Source: Cloeon dipterum (lineage: Eukaryota > Arthropoda > Insecta > Ephemeroptera > Baetidae). Taken from it: DNA of 64,000 bases. Shown piece after piece: positions 39,529 to 54,032 of this stretch. The position numbers and the translations under genes are program-made. The stretch lies in NCBI RefSeq assembly GCF_949628265.1, contig NC_088788.1:20274001-20338000 (forward strand). Direction: 5' to 3'. Each line of letters opens with the position of its first letter. Within the stretch, counting starts at the first letter, position 1. The notes under the pieces are model-generated. The model was not told the DNA's origin. It saw only the letters and a list, made by a program, of their open reading frames with translations, and searched no databases.

Positions 39529-40904
39529 GTTCACCGCACTGCTGAATTTTCAATTATCAAGTAGCACATCGCTCGTCGGAAGCTGACTGCTCGCTTTTAA
39601 TTCAATATGCGATGTATTACAGAGGATTCAGCCAAGATTGCGCGCCAGCTCCTCGACCGACCACATCACAGAAGCCTTTTCTTTACCCATCTATTCAGAA
39701 GCCAGCGTGTGCAAATGCATATTTTAATATCGCTGACGCGATCAAACAGGCCGACGATTGCATATAATGCGGCTGTTTGCCGACGACAAGCACCGAAATT
39801 CGACTCATGGTCAGCACATTGTTGAGTGCGACTCGTTCAATTGTTATTCGCCTTTTCCGTCCTAAAGGCAGATAGATTTATGCGATGGCGTTGTTGATAA
39901 GTCCCGTGCTCGTAAATTGAATTGACAAAAGGATAAAAAAATACCTGAAAATACAAAGCTTTTTTTTAAAAAAAGATGATAACTTTATTAATTTAATATA
40001 TGGATTAAAAATAAAGTGGCCATTAAAATATGTTGCAGTAAATGCAGTGAAAAACATTCTAAGCGAACACAATTTCTACGACATAAACGAGTACCTGTGC
40101 AAAAAACTATGACTTATTGGTGCAAGTCAGTGCAGTGAAGAAAACTTTATACTGAGTGTTTTTTGCGACACATAAATTGTATATTTCGACGTATTCCAAA
40201 ATCGCACCTATACATATTTCGGAATAATTGGGATTATTGGAACAAAAATTAGTTTGAATTGAATTTTCTCTTTCCTTCTCAGTTCTTAAAAATAGTTAAT
40301 GCATTTCTTGATAATCAGGTTGACTTTTAGCCTTATTTATTAATTAATTTTATCTACAGTCAGAATTTGTTAAAATTAAACAGAAATAGAGTTAATAATC
40401 CAAGACTGAATGACTAGTTAAAACTCGTTAAATTAATTTAAACTCACAAAACAATGAACCAAAGACGAACAAACATGGCAATATTTTACATTAATTTAAA
40501 AATAAAAATTTTGGTCCAGTATGTACTTCCGTGGTTTGGGCAATGTTAAATTCGTTAGGAAAATTCGTAAAATTTAATTATCTTTTTCAAGGATGAAACT
40601 TTCATGGAAAAATATTTCAGAGAAAATTGCACAGATGAGAGCTGAAGGACGTCTCTTGAGGCTTGAAATTCACTGCACATTCAAATCAAACACTCGTCGA
40701 ATGCAGCGAGTGTCCGAGCGGGCGTGTGCACTTAAAATGCGGTCCGGCCGTCGCCGCAAGATCCCCAAAGACTGTCGTCTGGCGCCCCGAAATGTGACAT
40801 AACCACGTTATGCAGATGGTCAACCTGTCAGACTGCTGAATTCGCGCGGCCCCAGAGGAGTTGTCTTTGCAGCTAAATGACAGGGCAGCAGCCTGCCAAA
40901 TTGG

Positions 40905-40993
40905 TGACGTCATTACGTCAAATTTCAACCCTCGGCGGATTTAAAAGGGGTGCGCTTCTCGGCCGCCGCGCTTTTCACTTAGTTTATTGTATG
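40905..40993 (+). promoter_or_regulatory. Candidate core promoter with tandem CRE sites
   Basis: The elements line up on the plus strand. A CRE palindrome TGACGTCA (40905-40912) is followed directly by a near copy TTACGTCA (40913-40920). A TATA-like TTTAAAAG lies at 40940-40947 and an initiator-like TTCACTT at 40974-40980. The next elements are an ATG at 40991-40993 and a consensus splice donor GTAAGC. The TATA-to-start distance is a little long, about 35 bp. No transcript evidence is available and chance is possible, but this is the most promoter-like cluster I found in the desert. Confidence 0.35.
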
Positions 40994-41537
40994 GTAAGCG
41001 CCGATCTCGAGAGACGCTGACCAATTGAAATAATTATGTGCCGCCTTCCGTATGTTATTATTACAATTCATGCAATACATTTTATTGGTAGCTCGGTAGC
41101 TGGGGTAGCTGCAACAACGCGGTCTTTAGTTTTGAAATTTCAACTCAAATTCAAAAACATTAATCAAATAATAAATTGTTGCTATAATTGGAAAAGAATT
41201 AAAAGACATTATAGAGATTTCTTTAGGAATTTGTCAATCGTAAAATATGAATGAGATTTGTGAGTTTGAAATATTTATAATTAGCCAGAGTGATGTGCCG
41301 GGATGACACCAACCTGTAAATAATATATTGTGAGTAAAAAGGGAACGTTCTTTGACTTTCAGGTATACCTCTTATTCTAATATATTTCCCAAGGATACAT
41401 TTCCAATAAAATAAAATAAAATAAATAAAAAATCAATTTCAATCTAGACGTTTTTAAGCATGATCATTCCCCGTTCAGAGCGTATGGAATGGAACTTTCG
41501 CATTATCAAATAGTCAATCGTCTTTCATATTTCACAG

Positions 41538-41789
41538 CTTGAATTTGTCGTCGCAATGAACGACAGCTATTCCGCTCGGCTTGCCGCGTCATTTTTTACC
41601 GCCGACTGTTTGGCCAAGACAGTCGCAGCAGCAGTTGAAAAATTCATCCCTCCAGCTGCTGCCGCTGCTGCTGCGTTCTTTGCATGGAGTGGCAAAGTGA
41701 TTTTCATCGTGCCGAAATCTTGCCGTTCGTCCACCCCCTCAGCAGCACCCTGTGTTGCGTTTCCGAGAGCGGGGGGATTTATTTTATAA
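41538..41789 (+). CDS. Speculative second exon of an unknown small gene
   Basis: Splicing from the donor after the ATG at 40991-40993 to the acceptor TTTCACAG ending at 41537 would join in phase 0. It gives one frame of 85 codons including the ATG and the stop at 41787-41789. The acceptor has a good pyrimidine tract. The predicted product contains an alanine run (about residues 36-43) encoded by GCT/GCC repeats and a short hydrophobic stretch after it. I recognise no domain. The frame could equally be a chance opening in a GC-richer island. I include it only because promoter, donor, acceptor and phase agree. Confidence 0.2.
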   Translation, partial: LEFVVAMNDSYSARLAASFFTADCLAKTVAAAVEKFIPPAAAAAAAFFAWSGKVIFIVPKSCRSSTPSAAPCVAFPRAGGFIL

Positions 41790-44700
41790 CTCACTTTGTT
41801 GGAAGGGGAGGGGGTGGGAAGCTGCAAATCATCCATAATTGATAGGCTGGCCATTTGCCGCGCTGCGTAGCAATGCACTCGAGTGTGAGGCCCACGCGTC
41901 CCCCGCCGCTAACAGAATACATGCTAATGAAAAACTGTTGACTTTTCCATTTAGCCAGGCAACATAAACGCAACAGAGCACGCGACGTGCGTCCGCTATC
42001 TTGATAGTGACACGTTCCAAAATTCATCTTTTCAGCGTTCATGAACTGAATGTCCTGCACAGAATTACTCACTTGATTGCATTTTTCTTTGAACTCTCGT
42101 CTCGATCATGATGGTTAATGATAATCGGCAGCCAGCTCTCAGCTCTATTTTAGCCGTGGAACGTTGCATGGATTAAAATGGCATTTAAGTAAACTTGGGT
42201 TCCAGTTTGATTATTTATTTTACGTATTCGTAAATGAGAATGAAATTTTAATACGGAGAAGGCTAAAAATGTAAAAAGACGAAAAATTAAATGGTTGAAT
42301 TATGCCATGAATTTCTCGTTAAATAAAAAAATTTCCAACCATGATGCGAATGGATTCCCTGACATGTTTATTCTCGAAATTTTTTCTCTGTTAAAAACCA
42401 AAATTCTTATTTATATTCATATTGCAAAAGCTTTCATGGTTTTAGCGCAAAAAAACGCAAAGTTTATGAAATGCACTTTCACCCGCATATATATAGCCTT
42501 TCCACGCAAAAAAACAAACATTCATGCCAAAAACGCAGTGGCGTACGCAAACTAAAACGTCCGAAATGAGTGGGTGCATGCGTCATTCGCGGCACATATA
42601 ACCTAAATCACGTTTAATTATTTCAAAACATTAAATTTACTTAGAGCCGGCTGGCTATGTTGTGCACGCAAACAAATGAAATTTGGCCCGCGACCGTTCG
42701 CCTGATACGCATCGCGGCACAATCATCATCAGCGCGAGACATTAAAATCCGGACGCGAAGTTGTATTTCGGAGTTGGCGGCGGTGGACCGCCTATTGTGC
42801 GTTTTATGGCCGCGCGGACAAATAATGTGTACTCTAGCTGGCATACATCATCAATGCAGCCTGCAGCCACCAGGCAGCCGTCATTATCGCATCCATGCTG
42901 ATTCAATTAGGCCCTGCGCGTATTCCTATTTCATTGAGCACACACACAGGCGCATTTACATAATAATTTTATTAATAATTAATCCCCCAGGGCAGACGAT
43001 AATGCCGACATGCATGCGAATTCGCGCGTCCGCGTTTCGCCTGACATATTGCCCGCAGCTCATTTGCATTTTTAATGGAAAAAATCACTTTTAATCAACC
43101 GACTTCATAATTTATCAGGCGCGCATTGCGTTAAAACTGATTTTTTTTGGTGCGGCTCTGATGATTTGTCGCAGCGCATGATGTAATGCGGACGTTCTGC
43201 AAAATTCTGGATTCCACGCTTGTGAAACTCGAGTTTAATATTTGGAGAAAACAGAAACATCTAAAAATAATTCATTTTAGCAAAATTAATTTAGCTGGTT
43301 AATTTATAAGGCATGTTTCGATATTTTAAATTTTTATAGTCAAACTAATGTTTTGCAAAAAACAAGTCAACTTCTTTCTTTTCATTGTCTACGAAAAATT
43401 TAAAAAAAAATGAAGAAATTCTAAACAACCATGGTTTGATTAAATGTAAGTCTCGAAATGAATACAAAAAAAAACCTTTCCAGAAATTTAAAATTTCGCA
43501 ATTCCATTTATGTTATCAAATTAAACACTTATTTAGATGAGATGGATTGAAATAGTTTTTAAATCATTTGCAGTTCTGCTCCAAAATCGATTTAGGCAAC
43601 TGGCATAACCATCACGCAGAGCGTGTTGCCTATTCCCACAATTACGCAGGCGAAACCAGCGACTTTGTGCATTGCAGATGATATCATCTTGTTTTATTTT
43701 CCAAAACACTCTAGATGCCATACATTAACTGCAAAAAACGCTCTAATATCGTGTCTTATCAGGATTGTGATACATCAGCAAGTTTGAAATTTTGATCCTA
43801 CATATTGTATCATGATTGAGAAACAAATCTCAACAGATCAATAAAAATGATCCGCTTAGAATGTATTTGCAATTCACGTAGCTATAATTCCTGCACTCTT
43901 CGCTCGAAATTCAATTCAAAATTCCAACATCACATGCAAGTGCATTTCCGCGCAGCTGTTGTCACCCCCGTGTATGCAGTAGCTTTTTTCAGACTATTTA
44001 ATCTTCATGCCAGAGTCGCAAATCAGCGCTTTCCCTGGCAAATGCGGTGCAGTCGTGGAAATCAAAAACTTTGGACTGCTGCAATCTCACAATTTCACAT
44101 CGTGGACGTTGTAAAAGTTGCTCCCCAGCTAAAGAATGGTTGCGGGGACGAGTCGTAAAATATTTTATTCGCGCGGGCGACAGACAGTTTTCCACGCGCC
44201 GGTAATTTGATTACAGGCAAGAGAGCAAAACGCTCGCACTTTCCTCGTGAGCATCACAGCAGCGGTCGTGAGGACGGACGGACACAAATTGGACAATAAA
44301 TCTGTAAATCTCCTCAAAAAGTAAAAGTTTTCGTGCGCAAAAAGGCCGATCCGAAGGCGCGTGCAATAACTTAGGCGCTGCACGGATTCAATTGTGGGCG
44401 CAATAATAAATTTTCTCCTGCGTGGCCGTTCATCAACCTGTGCCGCGGCCTCTGCGCGTTGACAATATGTGACGCACGGAGGAAGAAAACATTGGCCGCT
44501 CGCCAGTCGTCTATCCGAATGTATAGCCGCAAAAAAGTTTCCCCTTTGAATAGAAAAGGGGCAACGGTTGGAAACTCGTTCGTCGTGAGAGCTGCAACTC
44601 GGAAATCGAGCCATAACCGTGCAGTGCGAGCAGAGAGCCAGCTATTTTGCCCGGCTTGACTCCATCCACTTAGGAAATATGAGAATTGACGCACGCTATC

Positions 44701-46283
44701 TTCACTTTCTCGCAAACAAAAAGATCTTGTGTGCTCGCCTCTTCATACATTCTTCCCTTCAACTTCATCAACCAGTGACTGCCGGCGCACTTTTCTCCCT
44801 GCTCTGCCTGCACGCCCGGATAGAATTTCACGTTTTGGCACAGCATTTTGTTCCTCGTGAGAGAATTCTACATAACAATTCCCTTTTTACTATAACCGTA
44901 AATAGAGTATTGTATGGCTTATTTTACGTTCAGTTCCCGATTGAATCTGCTTTATAGCACGTTTAACTTAACTGAATGCAACCCAAGCCACTACAAATAT
45001 TTTATTAGCATTGATTGCGTGTCCCTCAGAGTAAGAATATAATTTTATCCAGAACATAAACATTCGTTGTTTTCAATAAGTCAAATTTTTATTCAAAAGC
45101 TTATTTATTTCCTCCATAAATATAACCATCCTTTTTATATTATAAGCAATTAAATAACGCTTGACTTTCTGCCTCTCGATTTTTTCGCGGTAGCGGTTTG
45201 ATGGGATGCAATTGTACTTTTACACCTATCGTATTTTTATGGGCTGGATTGAGTGAAGTGTCGAGAGCCTCTCCTCTGCTAGGGAATTTCATCTCTGGCC
45301 GTAAATAAATATCGCATGCGTGGAAAAGAGGGAGTACAACACAAGCAGAATATCCCTTGTCAAAACAACCGGCTTTCAACACTTCTGTGATGCTTTTCTT
45401 AGGTATTACGCACGCAATCGATGATTCCACAGGAAAACGGAGGCAGCATTTTTACTGGCGCAGAATAAGGTGGTGTGTATTGCGTCACAAACACCGCAAT
45501 AAATTCACTCAAATCTAACCAAATAAAATATAGAAGCCGTTCGATTCATTACATTTTGTTCCCTCTGAATCAACGAGAGTAAATTTTCCACTAAATCCGG
45601 TTTGCAAGGAAATGTGTTCATTTTTCATTGCGCCTAGGGTTAATTTTAAAATTATGCAGATCAATCATTAATTCTTCCTTCCACTCAGCTTCACAACAAT
45701 AGGATGGGAGGATAGAGAAACGACATTCAGCCAGAGTTCACAAATGGAAATTCTCTTTTTCCCTCCCACCGAGGGCTTTTGTGAATGCGTTGCTGATTAA
45801 TACAGAGAGAGAAACCCTCGGTTGGTCGGAACAGAAAAAGCTCATTGTCATTCGCAAATCAAAAATCCATTTTTCAAAGTTGAAAAAATTAATCACATCA
45901 ACAGTCGGGCACACACAGAGCTAAATGATGAGACGCCTCCGACGCGGCGCCCGTCCTAGCTCCCCCGCCCGTTTCTTTTTAGGAGCGATGATTAATTTCA
46001 TCCAGTTAGCACCTCGACTGCTCGCTCCGCGGATGCGTGCGTATTATAATCAGGCTGATCTGCCATTTTCATCTTGCAAACGCGATAATAAAATCACCCA
46101 CCCACGAGCTCGTAAAAAGTCGACCGACTCGAATAATTAGGAAAAAAGATGCAACGACCATAAAAAATATTCACTTTTGCTAGAGCGAAAATTTATTTGC
46201 ACCGCAACCTGGGGTGGCAGCATCAAATAATTTGCTGCTGATTTGCTGGGACGTAAAAATAACCTCAAGTCAACGAATTATAA
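41790..46283. other. Gene desert, segment F
   Basis: No supported gene. GC-richer islands lie near 41790-42200, 42540-43210, 43850-44700 and 45900-46260, with AT-rich spacers between. The rightmost part is the downstream flank of the M13 peptidase gene, which ends at 46392 on the minus strand. Confidence 0.5.
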
Positions 46284-46289
46284 TTTATT
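46284..46289 (-). terminator. Poly(A) signal of the M13 peptidase gene
   Basis: AATAAA on the minus strand, about 103 nt past the stop codon. A second AATAAA lies further on at 46192-46197. Confidence 0.55.
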
Positions 46290-46391
46290 AAATTTCTTTT
46301 AAACACCTTCTTGACATATATTGTTTGAAAAGAAAATTCTTAATTTTGCATTTCTCATCGAAAGAGTTCACTAACAGCAACTTGTCTCAAT

Positions 46392-49300
46392 TCACCAGAC
46401 TTGACACTTGTTTTCTGGATTCATAGGACTGTTTGTTTTACACTGCCAAATTTTCGCAAATTGCAGCGAGTTTGAAAGGGGTCCGTTTACCCTGTGCCGG
46501 TGCGGAGAGTGTGGATTAGATAAGACCTCGTGCAACAACGACTCAGGGCTGGAGGACTCACACCAAACCTGTCGAAAAAAATACTCAGATAACCTTTTAG
46601 AACTTGAGATTCATGAGACTCACTGAAGCGTAACCGATGAAAAATATCTGCTCAGGGGTGTAATCCAAGCCAGGTAGTTTTTGCTCCTGCCCATTCTCAG
46701 ACACAAAAAGTTGGTACGCTTCGAAAGATTGTTCCAGTCCACCATTATCAGCAATATTTTCACCTTGAGTGTTAACTCCATTCATCTGAAATTTATTAAT
46801 TTTTTAAACATTATAGATTGTGTTGAAAAATTAGAGTCGTACTGTAGCTTTTGTTGCCAGAAGTTCGTCGAGCTCTGGGACCCTGAAGCGGTCGTACTGC
46901 TCAACAATACACAGCGCCTTCTCCAAGTATGAGTATTCCGTCTCTGGCGTCCACCACTGCACTAAATTCCCATTCATGTCGTTTTGCCTCCCTTATAGGA
47001 TGTTTGATATGAGCCCTTGTATTACCTACTGTTGTAAAATTAAAACATTTACCCATGTCATCAAATCCATGCGTGATTTCGTGCCCAATTATGACGCCTA
47101 TGCTTCCGTAATTTAATGCCCTTTGAGAAAAATTGAGGGGTTTTAAATATCACTCTTAAAATTGTGTACATACTCCAGTGCGTTCTTTCCAAAGAATGGG
47201 GCTTGTAAAATTCCTGCTGGAAACGCTGCAAACAAGGTTAAAAAAGGGTCATTTAATATTTTTTAAATGATTAACACGTATACTTATTGAATTTGTGAGA
47301 GGGTTATAGTATGCGTTAACGACTGCAGGTCCAGTTAGCCAACTGAAAAACATTAAATTTTTAAAGGTGAGAGATCGAATTAATCATAGTTATATGCGTA
47401 TACTCGTTCCGGTCTGTAAGGACCCTTAATTTTTCGAAAACCTTTTGGATCTGATGGGACGTCATAGCCACTACATTCTCAAAATGATCTTTTCCCACAA
47501 TTGCCTATAAATTATATGATGAATATCTGGAAAAGATTAAAAAAATTCAATCGAACCCCTTTGTAGTAGTTTGTCAATGCTGTTGAATTGGTAAACCAGT
47601 CGGGAAAGCCAATAAACTCGGTCATGACTTTAGCTTTTTCTTTGGCGGCCAATTTTGTTTCGTCGTCCATCCACTCAAGATTTCCCACCCTTTCTATAAA
47701 AACTTTTCTAATGTGATGAACCATGTGTAACGCCTAGGAATTTGATTTAAAATTTGTAAATTTCGAAATATGCTGTAAGTACCGAAGTTTTTGCTTCAGT
47801 GTCAAAATACTTTTTGACGTACTGAAACCCAGCAGCGAAAGGCAGCGCTGAAGTGGCCCTCGACACGCATTCCACCCACAAATGTTGGTCTTCTACCACG
47901 CCGCTGAAAATCTTGTCAAAGGAGAAGGAAAGGTGCCTCATTTTCGCGCTTGTGTCTCTGCCTAAATTTTTCACAACCCGCCAGAGCATATAATTCGCTG
48001 CAAACGCCATTTAAAAAATTACAGACTATCATTGCGATCGCAATAATGCACCATGCCTATTGTTCTGCGTGGTGTTTTCTGCAAAAGGGCCTCTAGCTTC
48101 AGGATGTACTCCATTTCTCGAACCAGCACCCTCTCTCCTGAGGAGATTTCAACGTTGGTCTCTTGGAAAACTGATTTGAGCAATTTGGCCCACTGCAGCA
48201 CTGATTTGTGGCCTTGGCTCTCGACTGTGTCTGTCCACTTTTGCAGCTGCCTCACTGACAGAGAGTTGTACATACGGTATGCGTCTCTTCTGTCTTCACT
48301 AGGCGCCGTCAGCTGCAGAGCGTGTAAGAATAAATCAACAGTGAAAAAGCCGAAAAAAAACAATAATTTATTATATTTCTAAGAAGCATTGATATTATTA
48401 GCATGACCTAAAACTATACATGCGGAACCCCTCTTGGCATGGGTCTTTAGATTTTAATGAAATTTTTGTGTGGGTATTGCCCTAGAAAACTTATAGCCCA
48501 CCTGAAAATTTCACTTCGAAATTCCAAGAAGTGCCCATATTACTGGAGCTCAGAGTTTTAATTTTTGAATTCGTCAATTTGTTGGGAGAATTTTAGCTTT
48601 TTGCTAATATTATACCTCAGCCAAGTGGCTCTCCAGTTGTACTATTTCCTTCGCCTGTTCAAGCAATTCCTCTCTCTTTGCACTTGCTCCCAAAATTTTA
48701 GCCGTGCCTACAATCCATTCTGCATAAGCAGCCAGTTGCTTTTTGTACACAGCAGGCTGCGCCAACATCGCCCTTGGGAGCACCAGGCTGCCTTGGTCCA
48801 CAGTTACAACGCTGCGGCTGGTGTTTTTCCTGTCCAAGTGAACATAAACTGACACCAGAGGAGTTACCGCCGTTCTCCTGGTGACAAAGCCAAGGGTTTG
48901 AAGCAGATCGAACTCGCTCTCTGACCAGCCAGGTTGAGCAATGGGCCATCCACCGAGGGAAGAAAGCAGTTCCAGCAAGGGATTCACACCAAGCTGTTCC
49001 CTTCTTTCTACTCAAAAACCAATGAGTGGTTTTGAAAGGCACAGGAAATAATCAAAGTACCAATATCCATGCAAGCCTGATAGAAATTTTTCACCCATAC
49101 CACGGGCTCTGGTTCAATTGTGTTTTCAACCTGCTCAAATATTTCTGCAAAATTTTCAAATATCACATAGTAAAAATTTTAGAGGAGACCGACCTCGTAG
49201 CTGAATGTCCAGTTTTCTTTCCACAACGTTGAACTGGTTCCACTGACTGTCAGTTTTTGGAATTGGATTTCGTTTTTGCCAACCTCCGCAGGCGAACGCA

Positions 49301-49610
49301 AAGAAGTCCTCACAGGGATCAGCATCTGGGTCAATTGAGGCCTTCAAAGCCTCAGCGGCTTTTATGCAACCAGAGGTTTGGCAAACGCCTGTGTCTCCGT
49401 CACTGTCAACTGCGTACCATGGCATTGCCTCGTCTGCGCATCATGTTTTTTTTATGATTCCAGTCACCCTGGCAGGAAAAACTCACCTGACTCAAATGGG
49501 ATGTGAGGGACGAAGTGCGCCGAGAGAGAAGCGGCAAAGCCCACCAAAAATAGGGCAACTGACATGGCTTTTGCACTGGATAAGCCAACAATAGGCTCTC
49601 GTTGTCTCAT
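46392..49610 (-). CDS. Secreted M13 (neprilysin-like) zinc metallopeptidase
   Basis: I rebuilt fourteen coding exons: 49487-49610, 49194-49433, 49061-49144, 48616-49007, 48057-48312, 47783-47997, 47557-47733, 47404-47504, 47284-47342, 47174-47225, 47053-47120, 46843-46991, 46624-46785 and 46392-46568. All phases agree and give 751 residues, normal for the family. M13 enzymes cleave extracellular peptides. The zinc site is complete: HEITH at 580-584 and the third ligand Glu648 in GENIADNGG. The substrate-binding NAYY (539-542) is present, as are a His and an Arg (713 and 719) equivalent to those that hold substrate in human neprilysin. The C-terminus is CQVW where CRVW is usual. The N-terminal [13 protein letters not shown] is typical. 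Residues about 16-35 are a hydrophobic segment ending in small residues. No long cytoplasmic tail precedes it, which suggests a secreted form like insect neprilysin-like proteins; a membrane anchor is the alternative. Intron 47998-48056 seems to use a GC donor. Confidence 0.93.
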
Positions 49611-49794
49611 TCTTAACCACTCAATGAGCTCTTGTTTGCAAAGAGAGGCTCACAAAGGAAGAGCAGTTGCAGTAGTTGTGGGAGTGAATCGCGTGATAAG
49701 CGAATATCATAAAGGGAGGTTTCCTGTGTTCTAGAATTAGCTCGATAGGTCAATGACTTTTCTTTTAAACAGACAATGGATCTCATTGAATGGA

Positions 49795-49800
49795 TTTATT
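49795..49800 (-). terminator. Poly(A) signal of DDX42
   Basis: AATAAA on the minus strand, 72 nt past the DDX42 stop and under 190 bp upstream of the M13 peptidase start codon. The promoter of the M13 gene must therefore be compact or overlap the DDX42 3' end. Confidence 0.6.
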
Positions 49801-49871
49801 CTTACAAGTTTTTTTGCGCAACAATTACGTTATGGGAGGACAATTTCACAATTTACATAAGTTGTAAAATT

Positions 49872-52988
<3,117 letters not shown>

Positions 52989-53005
52989 CTTTTACCAGGA
53001 CTCCC

Positions 53006-53307
53006 TCAGTTATGGCGCTGTTGTAACAAAGATTTAAAATAAATAATATAAATTATGTCAGTAGAAACCACAAAATATTACTGTATACATAATCAAGAAT
53101 AAAATAGAATAAGCCATGCTAGCATACCTTCAAAATTCTAACACTGCATTCAACGTCCCGATAGTAGCCAAATTCAAGCATCAGCTGTATCTAAAAACAA
53201 AACCTCAATGTTTTTCGACTGACAGCAAAAATCATTGAAGAAATCTTGCCGCTGATTGGTCTGCCCTCTACCTCTGCATGTGATTCGCGCTCAAGTCGAC
53301 CACTCAT
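53006..53307 (-). CDS. Spliced 36-codon small ORF in the DDX42 leader
   Basis: Three pieces join in frame: 53272-53307 (ATG plus 11 codons, donor GTAGAG), 53128-53190 (21 codons, acceptor TTTTTAG, donor GTATGC), and 53006-53017 (three codons and TGA, acceptor ACAACAG). The third piece is the same exon that begins the DDX42 coding sequence; the TGA ends 17 nt before the DDX42 ATG and is in another frame. The predicted peptide begins MSGRLERES and contains FGYYRDVECSVRILK. It is charged, probably alpha-helical, with no signal peptide or membrane segment. I do not recognise a family. It could encode a real micropeptide from a bicistronic mRNA, act as a regulatory upstream ORF that lowers DDX42 translation, or be an incidental open leader. 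The splice signals make the leader exons credible; the coding status is inference. Confidence 0.5.
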
Positions 53308-54032
53308 TGCACGGCACTCCTTATTCCTCCGTTTCTCTTACAAATAGAATTAGGCTGGCTAACCAGGGCTTAGGACGGTATAACTATCATATCATACCAT
53401 AGCCGGAGCAGGGAGCTCACTCAGCATTCAGCTGGCGCCGGCATGGCAGATTAATTTAACCGCAATATTATATTTTAATAGAATAACTCAAATAAATCAA
53501 AACTAGACCGGTTGGGTCCATTTCTTAAAAAATGATTTATAAAATATTGATAAAAGCATATTTGGGTTTTGATCCTGTGTTAAAATTCGAGTTGAAGAAT
53601 GATAAAGGAAATAACCGATTAAATTAATATGTATCAAGAATATGATTGAAACATGATAATTGATAAATTATTCTTGAATTCGCACCAAACGCATTATTAG
53701 CGCATCATTTAAAATTGGCGGGAAATAAGGTTCCATCTTCAATTGTTTGACTTTTGAAATGCTGTCATCGAACATGAAAATGGGTGTAACCACCACCTAA
53801 GCATCAGCATCACACATGGCAGCGTGTTTTGCCTGTGCGACTGCGCCATGCACGAGGTTTGAGCTTGTTCGGGTCTTCAAAAAGCTGATGTAATACTCGA
53901 GAAGCAGGCTGAACGAAAGCATTGGTATAGAAATCGACATATGAGCAGACTTTCAGGCTAAAAATCGACCATATTTGCGAACAAACCCATTCAGCTCGAA
54001 TTTCCAAGTGATCAGCAGTTCAGTCTTTCAAA
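53308..54032. promoter_or_regulatory. Divergent promoter region between DDX42 and EIF2S2
   Basis: The two genes are head to head, with start codons (the small ORF of the DDX42 leader and the eIF2-beta ATG) about 725 bp apart. The middle (about 53450-53720) is AT-rich. A TCAGT initiator-like motif at 54020-54024 lies just before the eIF2-beta ATG, so a very short leader is possible. An open frame on the minus strand at 53810-54007 has no recognisable similarity and I do not call it a gene. Confidence 0.5.

Larger units (their letters stand above)
31306..40904. other. Gene desert, segment E
   Basis: No supported gene. Islands of higher GC lie at about 31306-31640, 32430-32900, 33300-33960, 34760-35640, 36240-36990, 37660-38520 and 39230-39870. 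CTG/CCG triplet runs occur at about 35239-35269 and CTGC repeats at about 33671-33686. The AT-rich spacers at 31640-32400, 33970-34720, 35640-36230 and 37000-37660 contain no motif I recognise. Confidence 0.5.

Noticed and set aside
48053-48382. 109-codon plus-strand frame
   Set aside because: It is the antisense shadow of an M13 peptidase exon, as are several other plus-strand frames between 48.5 and 49.6 kb.
53810-54007. 65-codon minus-strand frame upstream of eIF2-beta
   Set aside because: It lies in the divergent promoter region, has no similarity and does not join in phase to the DDX42 leader.
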